DNA of 64,000 nucleotides from Lysobacteraceae bacterium (GCA_013823855.1 PNMW01000015.1:44601-108600); one strand, 5' to 3'; shown: positions 42,323 to 52,122, counted from the first letter of the stretch. The notes: generated by a model from the sequence alone, not told the origin. Numbers and translations: made by a program.

Positions 42323-43711
42323 ATGTCCCGCCTCATCCCGCCGGCCTTCCGCGACGAAGCGCTGGCCAATCTTCGCCTTGCCTTGCCGCTGATCGCGGCC
42401 CAGATCGCCGCCGTCGGCATGGGCACGATCGACACCATCTACGCCGGTCAGGTCGGCCCCCGGGCGCTGGCTGCGGTGGCCGTGGCGGTCAATGTCTACA
42501 ACCTGTTCCTGATCTTCTTCATGGGCCTGCTGATGGCCTGCTCGCCGATCACCGCGCAGCTGTTCGGTGCGCAGCGGCCGGCCGCCGAGATCGGGGGGTT
42601 CCTGCGTCGATCGCAGCGCTTCGGGGTGATCGCCGGCCTGCTCTGGACCGGCCTGCTGAACCTCGCCGGGCCGACTGTGCTGCGCCAGCTGAACCTGTCG
42701 GCGGAGACCACGGCCGATGCCATCGGCTTCCTGCGCTGGTTCTCGATGGCCGGCTTCATGACCGCGATCTGGTTCGTGCTGCGTTTCTCGGCCGAAGGTC
42801 TCGGCCAGGTGCGGCCGATCGTCATCGCCGGGCTGGTCGGGCTGGCGGCCAATGCGCTGTTCGGCTGGCTGCTGGTGTTCGGCCACGCCGGCCTGCCGGC
42901 GCTCGGCATCAACGGCCTCGGCCTGGCCTCGACCCTGGCCACCGGGCTGATGGTCGCCGTGCTCGGCTGGCAGTACCGGCGGGTGCCGGTGCTGCGTGAC
43001 GCGATGCGGGCGTCGCGCGATCGGCTTGCCGCGGCGGGTGAGGGCGCGCGCGACATCCTCAAGCTCGGCCTGCCGATCGCCGCGATCATCACCGCCGAAG
43101 GCGGCCTGTTCGTGCTGATGGCGCTGCTGATGGCGCGCTTCGGCGAAACCACGGTCGCCTCGTACCAGGTGGCGATCAACTTTTCGTCGCTGGTGTTCAT
43201 GATTCCGCTCGGCGTCGGCATGGCGACCACGGTGCGGGTCGGCCATGCCGCCGGTGCCGGCGATCACGCGGCGGCGCGCTGGCGCGGCTTCGTCGGCTTG
43301 AGCATCGGCACGCTGAACGCCGCCTCGAACGCCGCGATCATGCTGCTGTTCACCGGCCTGATCGTCAGCTTCTACACCGCCGATCCGGTAATCGCCGCGC
43401 AGGCCGGCGGCTTCCTGCTGCTCTCGGCGGCGTTCCAGCTGTTCGACGGCGTGCAGGCGACCGCCAACGGCGCGCTGCGCGGCCTGAAGGACACCCGGAT
43501 GCCGATGCTGCTGACCCTGGTCTCGTACTGGGCGATCGGCATGCCGGTGGCCTGGTGGCTGGCGTTCCGGCTCGATCACGGCCCGGACGGCCTGTGGTGG
43601 GGGCTGACCGCCGGCCTGGCCGCCGCCGCCGTCGGCCTGACGCTGCGCTTCGCCCACAAGTCCGCGAAGCTGGCCCGGCGGGCGTCGGTCGGCGTGCTGG
43701 TCGACGCCTGA
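42323..43711 (+). CDS. MATE-family multidrug/cation antiporter (NorM-like)
   Basis: 462 residues, about 12 membrane helices, in the two-bundle MATE arrangement (LPLIAAQIAAVGMGTIDTIY at the N-terminus and LPIAAIITAEGGLFVLMALL at the second half). Exports cationic compounds in exchange for Na+ or H+. The sulfotransferase gene follows 8 nt later, so they may be one unit. Confidence 0.93.
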   Translation: MSRLIPPAFRDEALANLRLALPLIAAQIAAVGMGTIDTIYAGQVGPRALAAVAVAVNVYNLFLIFFMGLLMACSPITAQLFGAQRPAAEIGGFLRRSQRFGVIAGLLWTGLLNLAGPTVLRQLNLSAETTADAIGFLRWFSMAGFMTAIWFVLRFSAEGLGQVRPIVIAGLVGLAANALFGWLLVFGHAGLPALGINGLGLASTLATGLMVAVLGWQYRRVPVLRDAMRASRDRLAAAGEGARDILKLGLPIAAIITAEGGLFVLMALLMARFGETTVASYQVAINFSSLVFMIPLGVGMATTVRVGHAAGAGDHAAARWRGFVGLSIGTLNAASNAAIMLLFTGLIVSFYTADPVIAAQAGGFLLLSAAFQLFDGVQATANGALRGLKDTRMPMLLTLVSYWAIGMPVAWWLAFRLDHGPDGLWWGLTAGLAAAAVGLTLRFAHKSAKLARRASVGVLVDA

Positions 43712-43719
43712 GGCGGGCG

Positions 43720-45351
43720 GTGACCGACGCCGACCCGCGGCTGACCGAACTGCGCGCCGTCGCGCAGGCGGGTGATCTGGCGCACGCGGCGCGACTGGCC
43801 GAAGCACTGATCGCCGACGGCCGCATGCGCGATCCGCTGCCGTTCCGGGTGCTCGGCGCCGCCCGCGAAGCGCAGGGACGGCTGGCCGAGGCGGCGCAGG
43901 CGCTGCTGGCCGCGCTGCGCCTCGACGATCGTCACGTGCCGACGCTGACCGCCTACGGCCAGGTCCGGGCCCGGCTCGGACAGCTCGACGAGGCCCAGGG
44001 CGCGCTGCAACGGGCGGTCGCGCTCGACGGCGACAATCCCGGCGCGCAGTTCGCGCTCGGCTGGACCTTGGAGAATCGTGGCGAGGTCGACGAGGCACTG
44101 GCCGCCTATGCCCGCGCGGCCGCGCTCGATCCGCAGCATGCGGCGGCTCATGCCCATGCCGCAGGGCTGTCGGTGCGGCGGGCGCGCTGGCCAGCGGCGC
44201 GCGCCCACGCCGAGGCGGCGCTCGCCATCGATCCCGGATCGGCGGTGGCGCAAATCGCGCTGGCGCAGGCCGACCTCGGCGAGCAGCAGCCGGCACCGGC
44301 CGAGGCGCGGCTGCGGGCGCTGCTGGCCGTGCCGTCCGGCCTGTCCGCGCACGCTGCCGCAGTGGCGCGGTCGGCGCTTGGCGACAGCCTGCACGCGCAG
44401 GGACAGCCGGCCCCGGCATTCGCGGCCTGGCGCGACGCCAACGCGGCACTGCGCCGGCTGCACGCGGCGCGTTTCGCGGCCGGCGGCAGCAGCGAGCGCG
44501 GCCTGGCGCTGGTCGAGCGGCTGACGGCGGCCTACGCGCCGGGGCGGCGGCGGCCATGGCCCGCGCCACCGGAGCTGGCCGAGATGCCGGTCGCCGGGCA
44601 CGCCTTCATCGTCGGCTTTCCGCGCTCCGGCACCACGCTGCTCGGCCAGGTGCTCGGCAGCCATCCGGCGATCACCACGCTCGACGAGGTCGAACTGCTG
44701 TCGGCCGCCGGCCACGACCTGCTCGGCAGCGAGGCAGGCCTGGCGGCGCTCGATGCCGGCGACCCGCAGCGCCTGGCCCGGTACCGGGCTGACTACTGGC
44801 GTGCCGTCGAGGGCAAGCTCGGGGGTCTGGCCGGCCAGCGATTCATCGACAAGCTGCCGACCTATCTGCTCGGCCTGCCGCTGCTGGCGCGGCTGTTTCC
44901 GCAGGCGCGGATCATCGTCGTGCGGCGAGATCCGCGCGACGTCGTGCTGAGCTGCTTCCGCCACCTGTTCGTGATCAATCCGTCGACCTGGGAATTTCTC
45001 GATCCGCACGACGCGGCGCGTTTTTTCGACGCCGCCCAGCGGCTGGCCGACCACTGGCTGGCGACGCTGCCGGTCACCGCGCAGATCGTTCGCCACGAGG
45101 ATCTGGTCGACGATTTCGATGCCACGACGCGCCGGCTCTGCGCCTTTCTGGGTCTCGACTGGGATGCCGCGACCCGGGATTTCGCGGCGTCGTCGGCCCG
45201 CCGGGCGGTGCGCACGGTCAGCAGCGGGCAGGTCAGCCGCGGCCTGTACCGGGACGGCATGGGGCAGTGGCGCGCCTACCGCGAGCAGCTGGCGCCGGTG
45301 CTGCCGCTGCTGGCGCCCTGGGTTGCCGCCTGGGGCTATCCGGCGGACTGA
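43720..45351 (+). CDS. TPR-sulfotransferase fusion protein
   Basis: 543 residues. The N-terminal half has about five TPR units (LTAYGQVRARLGQLDEAQGA, FALGWTLENRGEVDEALAAY); the C-terminal half is a sulfotransferase with the PAPS-binding loop FIVGFPRSGTTLLGQVL and the 3'-phosphate motif VVRRDPRDVVLSCF. Acceptor unknown; related fusions are common in proteobacteria and were proposed to sulfate proteins or glycans. GTG 43720 is preceded by GAGG. Confidence 0.9.
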   Translation: MTDADPRLTELRAVAQAGDLAHAARLAEALIADGRMRDPLPFRVLGAAREAQGRLAEAAQALLAALRLDDRHVPTLTAYGQVRARLGQLDEAQGALQRAVALDGDNPGAQFALGWTLENRGEVDEALAAYARAAALDPQHAAAHAHAAGLSVRRARWPAARAHAEAALAIDPGSAVAQIALAQADLGEQQPAPAEARLRALLAVPSGLSAHAAAVARSALGDSLHAQGQPAPAFAAWRDANAALRRLHAARFAAGGSSERGLALVERLTAAYAPGRRRPWPAPPELAEMPVAGHAFIVGFPRSGTTLLGQVLGSHPAITTLDEVELLSAAGHDLLGSEAGLAALDAGDPQRLARYRADYWRAVEGKLGGLAGQRFIDKLPTYLLGLPLLARLFPQARIIVVRRDPRDVVLSCFRHLFVINPSTWEFLDPHDAARFFDAAQRLADHWLATLPVTAQIVRHEDLVDDFDATTRRLCAFLGLDWDAATRDFAASSARRAVRTVSSGQVSRGLYRDGMGQWRAYREQLAPVLPLLAPWVAAWGYPAD

Positions 45352-45469
45352 ACGCCCGCTGCAGGCGAAAGATTCCAAGGTCATGAAAAACGGTGATCGG
45401 ATGCGCGCTTGATCCGGCGCGCGGCACGCGCATCATGTCGATCCCCGCTGCACGAGACTGGAGACCGAC

Positions 45470-46105
45470 ATGACATTGCGACTGGGCGACATCGTCCCGG
45501 ATTTCACCGCCGAGACCACCGAAGGCCCGATCCGCTTCCACGACTGGCTGGGCACGTCCTGGGGCGTGCTGTTCAGCCACCCGAAGAACTACACCCCGGT
45601 GTGCACGACCGAGCTCGGCTACACCGCCAAGCTCAAGCCGGAATTCGAGCGCCGCAACGTCAAGGCGATCGGCCTGTCGGTCGACAAGCTCGAGGACCAT
45701 CACGGCTGGGCGAAGGACATCGAGGAAACCCAGGGCGCGGCACTGAACTTCCCGCTGATCGCCGATGCCGATCGCAAGGTCGCCGACCTCTACGACATGA
45801 TCCATCCGAACGCCAGCGACACCTTCACGGTGCGCAGCGTGTTCGTCATCGACCCGAACAGGAAGCTGCGCCTGAGCCTGACCTATCCGGCATCGACCGG
45901 CCGCAATTTCGACGAGATCCTGCGGGTGATCGACAGCCTGCAGCTGACCGACCAGCACAAGGTCGCCACGCCGGTGAACTGGAAGAACGGCGAGGACGTG
46001 ATCATCGTCCCGGCGCTGAAGAACGAGGACGCCGCCAAGCTGTTCCCGGACGGCTGGAAGACCCTGAAGCCGTACCTGCGCGTGGTGCCGCAGCCGAAGG
46101 GCTGA
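45470..46105 (+). CDS. 1-Cys peroxiredoxin (Prx6 type)
   Basis: 211 residues. Active-site motif SHPKNYTPVCTTELGYTAKL with the peroxidatic Cys; the C-terminal domain (VATPVNWKNGEDVIIVPALK) is typical of Prx6-type enzymes and no resolving Cys is seen. Reduces hydrogen peroxide and organic peroxides in the cytoplasm. Single gene. Confidence 0.95.
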   Translation: MTLRLGDIVPDFTAETTEGPIRFHDWLGTSWGVLFSHPKNYTPVCTTELGYTAKLKPEFERRNVKAIGLSVDKLEDHHGWAKDIEETQGAALNFPLIADADRKVADLYDMIHPNASDTFTVRSVFVIDPNRKLRLSLTYPASTGRNFDEILRVIDSLQLTDQHKVATPVNWKNGEDVIIVPALKNEDAAKLFPDGWKTLKPYLRVVPQPKG

Positions 46106-46156
46106 CGGCACCCCGGAGCGGACCGGCCGCAGCCGAAGCGCTGAGGCACCGCGCGG

Positions 46157-46846
46157 TCAGTCGACCTGGACGCCTTCGCGGGCGATCACCCGGGCCACGG
46201 CCGGGATCGCCCGCAGGCCGTCGACCAGGACGGCGAAGTTCGGGTAATCGCGGCGCATGTCGATCGCGCAGCGGTTGCCCCAGCGGTAGTGGACGACCAG
46301 CATCGCGTCGACGACGCTGAAGCGGTCGCCGATCGCGTAGCGCCGGCCGGCGAGGCTGGCGTCGAGTTCGGCATAGCCGGCGCGTACCGTGATGCGGCCC
46401 TGCTCGGCGATCCCCGCGTGGGCGGCCGGGTCGGTGCCGGTGGTGAAGCGCTCCGGGCGGAACACGGTGCGCACGCCGGTCTGGTGCATCGTGGTGGCCA
46501 GCCAGCACAGGAATTCGACGGCGCGGATCGCGGCGATCGGGTCGCTCGGCATCAGTCCGCCCTCGGGATGGCGGCTGGCCAGGAACTGCAGGATGGCGGT
46601 CGATTCGGTGAGGATCTGCTCGGCGCCGCCGGCATCGCGGAAGCTCAGTGCCGGCACCCGGCCGCGCGGATTGACCGCCAGGTATTCCGGCTTGCGGTTG
46701 GCACCGTCGGCGATCACCACCCGCACCCCTTCCCAGACCACGCCGCAGCGCTCGGCCAGCATTTCGAGCGCGATGTGCGGGGCCAGCGAGCAGGCGCCCG
46801 GCGAATGGAACAGACGGTAGGTCGGTGCGGCGGCGGCGGTCGACAT
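46157..46846 (-). CDS. Glutathione S-transferase family protein
   Basis: 229 residues: a thioredoxin-like N-terminal domain (YRLFHSPGACSLAPHIALEM, beta-class CSL motif; NPRGRVPAL cis-Pro; LTESTAILQFL) and an all-helical C-terminal domain. Cytoplasmic glutathione conjugation or isomerisation; substrate unknown. Converges with the peroxiredoxin. Confidence 0.92.
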   Translation of the reverse strand: MSTAAAAPTYRLFHSPGACSLAPHIALEMLAERCGVVWEGVRVVIADGANRKPEYLAVNPRGRVPALSFRDAGGAEQILTESTAILQFLASRHPEGGLMPSDPIAAIRAVEFLCWLATTMHQTGVRTVFRPERFTTGTDPAAHAGIAEQGRITVRAGYAELDASLAGRRYAIGDRFSVVDAMLVVHYRWGNRCAIDMRRDYPNFAVLVDGLRAIPAVARVIAREGVQVD

Positions 46847-47042
46847 CGGCGCGATTCCGGTGATGGCAAGGAGCGCGGAGTGTGCCGTGTCGGGCGCGAT
46901 TCGTCATTGCGGATCGGCCTGCAGAACCGTCATCCTGCGACGCGACCTGGTGGGCCGTTCAGCCGGCTTTCAGGCGTCCGCGCGCAGACTGCGCCCGGCG
47001 TTCTCCTCCTCAACTTTTCAACTCATGTCCAGGAACCTCCCG

Positions 47043-47549
47043 ATGCGCGCAGCCCTGATTGCCCTCACGTTCGTCGCCGCCACCAGCGTGGCGCTCGCCG
47101 ACTGGAAGAAGGATCTGAAGGACGCCGCCAAGCAGCAGGCCGGCGCCAAGGTCGAGCAGTCGCTGGGCCTTGCCAACCCGGCGCCGGCCGGCTCGTCGGT
47201 GTACTTCATCAACCTGAAGACCGGGGCGACGGTCGCCAGCCCGGTGCTGATCCAGTTCGGCCTGAAGGGCGCCGGCGTGTCGCCGCCCGGCGTGCAGAGC
47301 GCCGACACCGGCCACCACGTGCTGCTGATCGATGATCCGCAGTTCGATGCGACGCTGGCCTTGCCGCTCGACAATCCGAAGATCGTCCATTTCGACAAGG
47401 GCCAGACCGAGACCGCGCTGACCCTGACGCCGGGCAGCCACACGCTGCAACTGCTGTTCGCCGACTGGAAGCAGCAGGCGTTCAACCCGAGCGTGCAGTC
47501 GGAAAAGATCACCGTGACCGTGTCCGGAACGGCGCCGGCCAAGAAGTAG
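47043..47549 (+). CDS. Exported DUF4399 protein
   Basis: 168 residues with a signal peptide (RAALIALTFVAATSVALADW) and a DUF4399 domain: SVYFINLKTGATVASPVLIQ, FGLKGAGVSPPGVQSADTGH and HHVLLIDDPQFDATLALPLD. Periplasmic beta-sandwich-like protein of unknown function. AGGA lies 8 nt before ATG 47043; an earlier in-frame ATG at 47025 lacks such spacing. The 196-nt upstream gap shows nothing recognisable. Confidence 0.87.
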   Translation: MRAALIALTFVAATSVALADWKKDLKDAAKQQAGAKVEQSLGLANPAPAGSSVYFINLKTGATVASPVLIQFGLKGAGVSPPGVQSADTGHHVLLIDDPQFDATLALPLDNPKIVHFDKGQTETALTLTPGSHTLQLLFADWKQQAFNPSVQSEKITVTVSGTAPAKK

Positions 47550-47642
47550 GGCCTGACGGCGGCGGGGAAATCGGCATTGTTGCGTTGCGGCAATGTAGGC
47601 TTTCCGCTCACATTCCCGTCACCCCGCCGCCGAGGTCCTTCG

Positions 47643-48056
47643 ATGCAGATTGTCCAGCTCACCCAGGAATCGTCCCGTTCCGTTGCTGATCTCTACGCGC
47701 TGCTGGCCGATCACGATCGCCTCGGCAGCGTGCTGGGCGTGCCGGTCAAGCGGATCAAGGACGGCAAGACCGCGCCGAACGGCATCGGCTCGGTGCGCCG
47801 CATCGGCGCCGGTCCGGTGGCGATCGAGGAAACGGTGGTCGGCGCCGTGGTCGACAAGTCGATCGACTACAAGATCACCAGGGGCGGCTGGCCGCTGAAG
47901 AACCATCACGGCCGCCTGGTCTTCAAGGCGCTACCCGGTGGCGGCAGTCAGGTGCAGTGGCGGATCGAGTTCGGCGCTGCCGTGCCGGGCGCTGCCGTGC
48001 TGGTCAAGCAGCTGCTGTCCCTCGCCATCGGCCGCGGGCTGCGCAAGCTGGCCTGA
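47643..48056 (+). CDS. SRPBCC (START-like) family protein
   Basis: 137 residues of the SRPBCC/polyketide-cyclase helix-grip fold: LTQESSRSVADLYALLADHD, RIGAGPVAIEETVVGAVVDK, and a final amphipathic helix. Binds hydrophobic ligands in a cavity; specific role unknown. ATG 47643 chosen because the upstream extension is Arg/Pro-rich and unlike the family. Confidence 0.82.
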   Translation: MQIVQLTQESSRSVADLYALLADHDRLGSVLGVPVKRIKDGKTAPNGIGSVRRIGAGPVAIEETVVGAVVDKSIDYKITRGGWPLKNHHGRLVFKALPGGGSQVQWRIEFGAAVPGAAVLVKQLLSLAIGRGLRKLA

Positions 48057-48172
48057 GCGGTCGCCAGCGGCATCGCCGGTGCACGCAACCTGCGCCGGCC
48101 GGCGGTTGTCTCGCCGGCAAAGGCGGATCATGACTGCGGCCGTGCTGCCGGACGCCATTCCTTGACGAGGCC

Positions 48173-48524
48173 TCCGCCAGAAGTGGTTCGTCTGGCCGCA
48201 GCTGCTGTACGCGGCCCCGGTGCCGGCCCTTCTGGCGGTCAGCGTGCTGGCACTCTGTGGCAGGGGCTGGAGGCGACGAGTGATCGCCAGCCATTCTTCG
48301 CGGCACTCAGCCTGTTCGTGCTGTCGTTCGCCGGCCTGTGCGCGAACTTCTACCCGTACATCGTGCCGTCGTCGGTCACCGTCTGGGAGGCAGCGGCGCC
48401 GGACAATTCGCTGTCCATCCTGCTGGTCGGCTCGGTGGTGCTGCTGCCGCTGATTCTCGGGTACACCGCGTACTCGTATTGGGTGTTTCGCGGCAAGGTC
48501 GGCGCCGCCGGCGGCTATCGCTGA
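48173..48524 (+). pseudogene. cydB: Decayed 3' remnant of cydB/cioB (bd-type quinol oxidase subunit II)
   Basis: Frame 1 (48181-48255) reads KWFVWPQLLYAAPVPALLAV; after an apparent two-base CT insertion near 48253-48257 the match continues in another frame: LWQGLEATSDRQPFFAAL...ANFYPYIVPSSVTVWEAAAP, ending YTAYSYWVFRGKV-GAAGGYR. These are the last about 115 residues of CydB/CioB. The first two thirds and cydA are absent, so the oxidase is nonfunctional here. The intact downstream DUF2474 gene confirms its origin. Confidence 0.85.
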
Positions 48525-48646
48525 TGGCTGCCACCTCGCTTCCGGCGCGACTCAAGCGCCTCGCCCGGTTTGCCGGCATCTGGCTGGCCGGCGTGGCGGT
48601 GCTGGCGGTGATCGCCTTCGTGCTGCGCCGGGTGCTGCGGGTCTAG
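48524..48646 (+). CDS. DUF2474 small membrane protein (bd oxidase companion)
   Basis: 40 residues: MAATSLPARLKRLARFAGIW then one membrane helix to the end (VLRRVLRV). DUF2474 peptides follow cioB/cydB in cyanide-insensitive oxidase operons, analogous to CydX. The start overlaps the cydB remnant stop (TGATG). Its frame is intact although its partner is broken, so it is probably a relic. Its end overlaps the convergent glycosylase stop by 4 nt. Confidence 0.75.
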   Translation: MAATSLPARLKRLARFAGIWLAGVAVLAVIAFVLRRVLRV

Positions 48647-49296
48647 CCGGCGGCCGCGCGCAGCTGCCGCGCCAGACGCTCGACGCCGGCGACGAATTCG
48701 GTCACGCCGCCATAGGCCGGATGGCGCAGCGGCACATGGGCATGGCCGAGCCGGGCCAGCGCCTCCGACGATTTGTTGCCGACTGCGGCCAGCACTGCGT
48801 CCGGCAGCGCCGTGCGCAGTGCCGCCAGCACGGTTTCGCCGGCGGCCAGCTCGGCGCGTGTCGGCGTGCGATTCGAATGCGGCTGGCCCGGCGCATGGGG
48901 ATGCAGCGGGTAGGCGTTCCACAGGAAGGTGCGGTTGGCCAGCTGCTGCTCGTACAGCGTGCGCCAGACCACGCGCGCCGAGGGCTCGCTCCACGGCCGC
49001 GCCCGGGTCGACAGCCGCGGCGTGGCCGCGATGCCGGGAATGCTGCCGTCGATCAGCAGCGCTTCTGAGGTGAATGGAATGCCCGAGATCCGACAGCCCT
49101 GATAACCGGCCGCCTCGCCGACCAGCACCAGGCGCAGGCCGGGGCGTGCCGCATGGGCGCGCAGGTGGGCCAGGCGGCGCGCCGGGCCGTTGTCGACGCT
49201 GTCGTCATCGTTGGCCTGGGCCCAGGGATTGAAGCTGCCGGGCAGTACCGGCAGGCGGGACAGGGCGGCGTGCAGCGCGTCGAACAGGGCGGTCAT
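48643..49296 (-). CDS. Uracil-DNA-glycosylase-like protein
   Basis: 217 residues. VLVGEAAGYQGCRISGIPFT is the signature of the uracil-DNA glycosylase superfamily subgroup (GEAPG-like motif followed by a phosphate-contact segment), WNAYPLHPH is the second active-site segment and RHPAYGG the His-containing loop. Either repair of uracil/deaminated bases or a related function. ATG 49296 gives MTALFDALHAAL; longer starts are unlike the family. Confidence 0.82.
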   Translation of the reverse strand: MTALFDALHAALSRLPVLPGSFNPWAQANDDDSVDNGPARRLAHLRAHAARPGLRLVLVGEAAGYQGCRISGIPFTSEALLIDGSIPGIAATPRLSTRARPWSEPSARVVWRTLYEQQLANRTFLWNAYPLHPHAPGQPHSNRTPTRAELAAGETVLAALRTALPDAVLAAVGNKSSEALARLGHAHVPLRHPAYGGVTEFVAGVERLARQLRAAAG

Positions 49297-49553
49297 TGCG
49301 GGTGGAATTGGCGGGCGATCAGGACAGCGTCCGAAGCATGCCCGATTGCCTGCCGGGAACCGATCCAGTGCCGGCCTTGTCACCGGCCCGAGGCTTGGCG
49401 ACGGCCGATCGGGTCATCTTGCGGACCCGATACTTGCGCCGCTGCCGCTTTAGCGCTGATGCTTCGTTCATACCGGAAAGCGCGCACTCCCCGATCGGTG
49501 GAACCGCGCGCTGCGATCATAAGAAAAAGTACCTTCAAGGACCCGCTGACACG

Positions 49554-50456
49554 ATGGACTCGACCGACGAACTGATACACAGCCTCTACCGCAGCACCGT
49601 CGAGGACGAGTGGCAGGACTACCGCAGCCGGGCGCTGGCCCGGGTCTGCGAGCGCCTCGGCGCCAGCTCGGCGGCCTGGTGGTCGCGCGGTGTCGGCACC
49701 AAGGGTGGCGAACTGACCCAGCACCCGCAGCCCCATGTGACGGTGGCGTCGCTCGCGGCGCTGGTCTTTCCGGCCGGCCAGCAGGAAGTGACGATCGACG
49801 TGCCGGTGCGTGGCCAGAACGGCGTGGCCCTGCAGTACCGGCACCGCGACGTCGGCGTGGTCAGCACGGTATTGCTGCAGTTCCCGTCCGATCGCAAGCC
49901 GCCGGCCGGCGAGTCGCTGCGCCGGGTGCTCGCCCACCTCGTCGAAGCTGGCGCGCTGGCGCTGCGCCAGTTCATCCGTCGCGACGACTGGCTGCAGGCG
50001 ATGGGTCGCGCCAATCGCGGCTCGGCGGCGATGACCGACTCCGAAGGCACGCTGTTCTCGGCCAGCGAGCGCTTCATCGAGATGCTCGATCAGGATGCCG
50101 GCGCGCCGCTGGTCAAGCTGCCGTTCGAATTGCCGGAATCGGTGCTCGGCGAGGAGGGCGGCGAGTTCGTCCACGGGCCGATCCACCTGCGCGTGCGCCG
50201 CTCCGGCCAGCTGTACCTGATCTACGCTCGCAAGCCGCTGCCGCTCGACATGCTGTCGCCGCGCGAGCAGGAGATCGCCCGCGCGCTCGGCAACGGCAAG
50301 ACGCTGAAGTCGATCGCCCGCCAGTACGGCATTGCCGTATCCACGGTCGCCAACCACACCACCCGCATCTACCGGAAACTCGCGATCTATCGTCGCGAGG
50401 ACCTGATCGACCTGGTGCGGTTGCGCGCCCAGTCGAGCGGCGGCAAGAAGAACTGA
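49554..50456 (+). CDS. LuxR-family transcriptional regulator
   Basis: 300 residues: an N-terminal sensor region of unknown ligand (about 1-230) and a C-terminal LuxR helix-turn-helix (LSPREQEIARALGNGKTLKS, IARQYGIAVSTVANHTTRIY, RKLAIYRREDLIDLV). No receiver or autoinducer domain is recognised. Divergent from the glycosylase gene across 257 nt that hold no supported gene. Target genes unknown. Confidence 0.87.
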   Translation: MDSTDELIHSLYRSTVEDEWQDYRSRALARVCERLGASSAAWWSRGVGTKGGELTQHPQPHVTVASLAALVFPAGQQEVTIDVPVRGQNGVALQYRHRDVGVVSTVLLQFPSDRKPPAGESLRRVLAHLVEAGALALRQFIRRDDWLQAMGRANRGSAAMTDSEGTLFSASERFIEMLDQDAGAPLVKLPFELPESVLGEEGGEFVHGPIHLRVRRSGQLYLIYARKPLPLDMLSPREQEIARALGNGKTLKSIARQYGIAVSTVANHTTRIYRKLAIYRREDLIDLVRLRAQSSGGKKN

Positions 50457-50523
50457 AACCTGCCGTCGCCAGCCGAACGGCGCCGACGGGCGCTTCGGCA
50501 GGCGCTGGCTCCGTCGTGCCCGA

Positions 50524-52122
50524 TCAGCAGCCGGCCCGGATGTCGCTGCACACCTGCCGCACGCCGCCGCGCGTCACGAAGCTGCGCGCCGAGCGGAAAT
50601 GGAAGCTGCTGCGATCACGCCAGTCGGCGTCGGCCAGCAGGCGGGCATCGGCGCTGGCGTAGCCGGCCTCGCCCGGCGCCTTCAGCCAGCGGTCCAGCCA
50701 GGCCAGCGTGTAGTGCTCGGCCATCGGCCGGCCCCAGCCGCCGGTGCAGCGGCCAGCAAGGGTTTTCGGACACCAGCTGGTGGTCGGGAAGGTCGGGATC
50801 AGGCTCCATTCGAAATGCGAGCTGCCGCGGATCGTCAGCTCATAGCTCGGGATGCCGGCCGCCTGCCAGGCGGCGAAGCCGGTGGTATGCGCGTCCGGAT
50901 CCGGCGGTGCCAGCAGCGGCAGCGGCGCGATGCCGTATTCGGACGACTGGCCCATGGTCGGCACGCGCGGTCGCCAGCGCGGCTCGTCCCGGGTGATCAC
51001 CTGGTCGACCAGCGCCGTGGTCAGCAGTTGCGGCAGCCGTTCGAACAGCGCGCCGCCGGCACCACCCGGCGTGCCGTCGGCCGGCGAGATCAGGCCGTCC
51101 CAGGCGACCGCGACATCGACCGGGTTGCGGGCATCGATGAGCCCCGGCCAGCGGTCGGCGCCGGGAGCGCCGTAGCCCTGCACGATCGATACGCCGATCG
51201 CGCCGAGCGAATGGCCGACGATGCCGAAACGGTCGAGATCGAGCGCGGCGTGGAACGGGTTGAACGCCGCGGTGCGGGTCGGGTAGGTGCCGGCGCAGCG
51301 CGCCTGGTGCGGATACGGCCGGCCGGGGCGCGAGCGCATGAAATCGATGGCGTTGACCAGGCCGGTCCAGAACACGCTGGGGTTGATGTTGGTGCCCTGC
51401 TGAAGGCCCGGCGTGGCGAAATCGGAACGGCCCTGGCCGCGCGGATCGAAGGTCAGCACCGTGTAGCCGGCGCGCACCAGCGCCTGGGCCATCCACCAGT
51501 ACGCGGTTTCCGGCGCCTGCACCGAGCCGTTCTCGATGACGATGCCCGGCAGCCGCCGCTGGCCGAGCAGCTGGCGCGGCTTCCAGACGCGGCCGGACAG
51601 GCGGGCGCAGCCGGCGTCGTAGAACACCACCGGTTCGACCACGGCCTCGAGCGAGTAGAACGGATCGACCGACGGCCAGCGGTACGGATCACCCGCGCAC
51701 GGGCCGGCATAGGTCGAGCACAGCGGCAGCGCTACCGGCACGCCGAGCGGCAGGCCCAGCGACACCGACGGATCGTTGCGGATCAGGCTGGTCACCACGT
51801 CGAGCGTGCCCGGCACCGGCTGCGGCCCGCGCATTGCCTCGACCGCGGCGGTGGTCGCCGGCGTATAGGCCAGCGCCCAGCTTGGATCGGCAAGATCGCG
51901 CAGCAGCAGCGTGCTGGTGTTGAGCGTGCTCTGCACGCCGAGGCGCAGCATGAAGGCCGGATTGCCGACCTGTTCGGTCGGCGCTTCGAGCACCTTGGCG
52001 TAGTTGGCGGCCTCGCGCGCCGTCCAGGCCGCCGACGGGTAGGCCGGGCCTTCCGGCACCGCTGGTGCGGCCAGTGGCAGCAGGGCGCCCGCAAGCAGGC
52101 TCAAGTGACGGCGCAGGTTCAT
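50524..52122 (-). CDS. Exported alpha/beta-hydrolase
   Basis: 532 residues with a signal peptide (NLRRHLSLLAGALLPLAAPA). A hydrolase core with VLTFDPRGQGRSDFATPG and nucleophile elbow GIVGHSLGAIGVS; a likely catalytic His follows in SSHFEWSL. Seven or more cysteines suggest disulfides (extracytoplasmic). Resembles secreted peptidase/lipase-like proteins; substrate unknown. GAGGAGA precedes ATG 52122. Confidence 0.82.
   Translation of the reverse strand: MNLRRHLSLLAGALLPLAAPAVPEGPAYPSAAWTAREAANYAKVLEAPTEQVGNPAFMLRLGVQSTLNTSTLLLRDLADPSWALAYTPATTAAVEAMRGPQPVPGTLDVVTSLIRNDPSVSLGLPLGVPVALPLCSTYAGPCAGDPYRWPSVDPFYSLEAVVEPVVFYDAGCARLSGRVWKPRQLLGQRRLPGIVIENGSVQAPETAYWWMAQALVRAGYTVLTFDPRGQGRSDFATPGLQQGTNINPSVFWTGLVNAIDFMRSRPGRPYPHQARCAGTYPTRTAAFNPFHAALDLDRFGIVGHSLGAIGVSIVQGYGAPGADRWPGLIDARNPVDVAVAWDGLISPADGTPGGAGGALFERLPQLLTTALVDQVITRDEPRWRPRVPTMGQSSEYGIAPLPLLAPPDPDAHTTGFAAWQAAGIPSYELTIRGSSHFEWSLIPTFPTTSWCPKTLAGRCTGGWGRPMAEHYTLAWLDRWLKAPGEAGYASADARLLADADWRDRSSFHFRSARSFVTRGGVRQVCSDIRAGC

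Noticed and set aside
42123..44569. Upstream extension of the cyclase frame across the MATE and sulfotransferase genes
   Set aside because: Low-complexity Arg/Pro/Ala translation antisense to two clear genes; only the part downstream of about 42122 resembles proteins.
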